Assembly (NCBI GenBank): GCA_016933985.1 | Contig: JAFGTU010000316.1 | Location: 1 to 6,039 of the forward strand | DNA length: 6,039 nt | Direction: 5' to 3' | Origin: Sedimentisphaerales bacterium | GTDB lineage: Bacteria > Planctomycetota > Phycisphaerae > Sedimentisphaerales > Anaerobacaceae | In this document: positions 4,639 to 6,039 of the stretch, in pieces | How positions within the stretch are numbered: the first letter of the stretch is position 1 | Layout of the letters: each line of letters opens with the position of its first letter | The notes under the pieces: model-generated | The model's database searches: none | The model's input: the letters and a program-made list of their open reading frames with translations, nothing else | What the model was told of the DNA's origin: nothing | Position numbers and translations under genes: made by a program

Positions 4639-6039
4639 TTAACCCTCCCACATCCAATGCAGAGCCATTATCCTAAAGTCCAGGAAGTTGACCTCACAGT
4701 CGCCGTTTATGTCGCCGGCGACGATTATCTGACAAGGCGATTCTCCAAAGTAAGACTTGCTCGCTTCACTTGTGCCGCCGTAGGCGCCCATGTTGATTCG
4801 CCCGCCGTTGGGGAACGGCTCTGAGCCGATAGGATCCATCTGGTCCCCTGTATCAATACATGGACTCGTTGCATCGTCCCATACCCAGCTTCCGCCGTTC
4901 GGATTCCATCGCCCAGCCTGAGATTTGAGGTGATAATCGCCATCGACCCAGAAATCATCGTTGGTGTCTTCGGGTGTTCCGTTTACATCCCAATAACCCG
5001 GATCGGCAAAACAGGGATCCGCGTCAAGATTGCCACCAGCCCATAGGACCTCGAGAGCCGGATCGTAGACGCCAGATGCACCACCTCGCAAGTCGCTGTA
5101 CTCAATCAAAATACGTGAAGCATCTTCATTCCATATCTCGAAGTCGCCATCCCAAAGGATGCAGTTCTTGACCGTGATCGCCTGTGGATACTCATGCTCA
5201 TAAAGACCAGTAGCAAGTGCGTTACCCCTGGGTGCTGAATTGCCGACAAGAGTACAGTTGAGCAAGTTCGCTTTGCCTCCGCCTTCTTCCCCGTCGATAA
5301 GCAAAGCCCCGCCCCCATAACCAGCCGAGTTGCCTGCAAGGACACAATTAACGAGGACCTGGGAGCACTCGTAGATATGGATACCTCCGCCATAAGCCTC
5401 TGCTTTATTCGCGCTAACGATGCTGTCCTTCAATTGAGCAGTACAGTGGGCTATAGCACCACCATTATGTGCCAGATTGCCGGAGAGCAGGCATCTGGTG
5501 ATAAAACCACCGTCACCTCCACATATTGCCCCACCCACGGAAGCGGTGTTTGCCTTGAAAGTACAGTCCGTCAGGGCGATTTCTGTGAAGTATCCGTTGT
5601 ACATTCCGCCTCCGCCGTACTCTGCCCTATTGCCAATAATCGTGCAATCACGGACCGTGAATGCGCAGTCAATTTCAACGAGGATTCCGCCTCCCACGCT
5701 GTCATACCAGTCTTGACCGTCGGCGTTTCCCCCTGTAATCGTAAATCCGTCGAGTAGCGTATCCGCCGGGGGATATGAATATGGCTCGCGTAGTTCGCTC
5801 CATACAACGTGGTAACTATTCTCCTGCCCGTTGATAAAGCCGGGCGCATCATTGCCCACCAGATCTCCGCTCAGAATAGTCTCGTACAATCCAACGCTTC
5901 GGACATTCGGGTCCGGCTCACCGGTTCCGGCGTAGCCGCCTTTGAGTGTTACGCCGTTGATGAGTTGGAATGTTGCCTCTCTATCCCCTGTCCCGTCCGG
6001 GTGGAGCGTATCCTCGTCGGGTCTATAAGTGCCCTGAGC
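4639..6039 (-). CDS. Right-handed parallel beta-helix protein with C-terminal dockerin-like half-repeat, 5' end beyond the window
   Basis: The frame is open from the right edge (first full codon 6039-6037) to TAA at 4641-4639, giving 466 residues with the N-terminus missing; numbering here starts at the edge. Residues 1-60 carry the entry segment typical of these proteins: AQGTYRPDEDT, then ATFQLINGVTLKGGYAG, then ETILSGDL. Seven helix rungs follow (about 131-302), each with a core like N-C-T-h-x-G-N-x-A and then GGG. A conserved module follows at about 330-430, including DADPCFADPGYWD, SPCIDTGD and PNGGRINMGAYGG, matching the choice-of-anchor Q type of beta-helix protein. Near the C-terminus, D443-x-N445-x-D447-x6-D454 fits one EF-like calcium loop of a type I dockerin. 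Family knowledge suggests an extracellular protein with a pectate-lyase-like fold, but I see no recognisable lyase catalytic set, so a binding or surface role is equally possible. A TTG at 5889 is not the start, because conserved family sequence continues upstream of it. It is separated from the next gene by 208 bases and a promoter, so it is probably a separate unit. Confidence 0.9.
   Translation of the reverse strand, partial: AQGTYRPDEDTLHPDGTGDREATFQLINGVTLKGGYAGTGEPDPNVRSVGLYETILSGDLVGNDAPGFINGQENSYHVVWSELREPYSYPPADTLLDGFTITGGNADGQDWYDSVGGGILVEIDCAFTVRDCTIIGNRAEYGGGGMYNGYFTEIALTDCTFKANTASVGGAICGGDGGFITRCLLSGNLAHNGGAIAHCTAQLKDSIVSANKAEAYGGGIHIYECSQVLVNCVLAGNSAGYGGGALLIDGEEGGGKANLLNCTLVGNSAPRGNALATGLYEHEYPQAITVKNCILWDGDFEIWNEDASRILIEYSDLRGGASGVYDPALEVLWAGGNLDADPCFADPGYWDVNGTPEDTNDDFWVDGDYHLKSQAGRWNPNGGSWVWDDATSPCIDTGDQMDPIGSEPFPNGGRINMGAYGGTSEASKSYFGESPCQIIVAGDINGDCEVNFLDFRIMALHWMWEG
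5134..5649 (-). repeat. Beta-helix rung repeats
   Basis: Seven protein-level repeats of about 23-31 residues. Cores, in order, are CTIIGNRAEYGGGG, CTFKANTASVGGA, CLLSGNLAHNGGA, SIVSANKAEAYGGG, CVLAGNSAGYGGG, CTLVGNSAPRGNA and CILWDGDFEI. The first residue is Cys in six of the seven and Ser in the fourth, as expected for a stacked small-residue ladder along a helix face. The Asn of GN/AN also recurs, suggesting an asparagine ladder. The last rung has degenerated and probably caps the helix. Confidence 0.8.

Noticed and set aside
4597..4641. Intrinsic terminator after the beta-helix gene.
   Set aside because: Only a 4-base AACC/GGTT stem around the stop codon is visible, with no T-run after it, so no terminator is claimed.
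5887..5889. TTG as the start codon of the beta-helix gene.
   Set aside because: The same frame is open for 50 more codons to the window edge and encodes conserved family sequence (TFQLINGVTLKGGYAG). The true start lies outside.
4639..6039. Calling the beta-helix protein a pectate lyase or polygalacturonase.
   Set aside because: The fold repeats are clear but no catalytic motif of those enzyme families is visible, and choice-of-anchor Q type proteins are not shown to be lyases.

Overview
All four genes supported here lie on the minus strand, so the window reads right to left. The protein families point to a member of the Planctomycetota, probably of the Phycisphaerae/Sedimentisphaerales type. 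The reasons are a DUF1549/DUF1553 protein, a DUF1501 protein and a pre-peptidase C-terminal (PPC) protein in series, next to a parallel beta-helix protein ending in a dockerin-like half-repeat. Related DUF1549/DUF1501 pairs also occur in Verrucomicrobiota and Lentisphaerota, so the assignment is likely but not proven. I see no tRNA, rRNA, mobile element, CRISPR array or phage gene.

Layout. (1) 6039-4639: a beta-helix protein, open through the right edge of the window and so missing its 5' end. It ends in a single calcium-loop motif like half a type I dockerin. (2) 4638-4431: a 208-base gap with a good extended -10 sigma-70-type promoter (4596-4567) pointing at the next gene, a leader of about 130 bases with one modest hairpin, and a possible 20-codon upstream ORF. 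I find no convincing intrinsic terminator. (3) 4430-2844: a secreted DUF1549-DUF1553 protein. (4) 2804-1452: a DUF1501 protein with a twin-arginine signal. (5) 1436-1: a GTG-started, signal-peptide-bearing protein with two TIG-like/PPC modules, cut by the left edge. Genes 3 to 5 are separated by 39 and 15 bases and almost certainly form one operon.

How it may work together. All four products look exported. The DUF1549/DUF1553-DUF1501-PPC trio is a recurrent planctomycete gene set whose biochemical role is, to my knowledge, not established. DUF1501 belongs to an alkaline-phosphatase/sulfatase-like fold group, so a hydrolase-like step on an extracytoplasmic substrate is a reasonable but untested inference. 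The most notable feature is that the DUF1549/DUF1553 protein lacks both the CxxCH motif and the later Cys-x-Cys motif that I associate with mainstream family members. This variant therefore probably does not bind c-type haem. I found no clear sign of a wholly new system; the uncharacterised exported operon is the best candidate.
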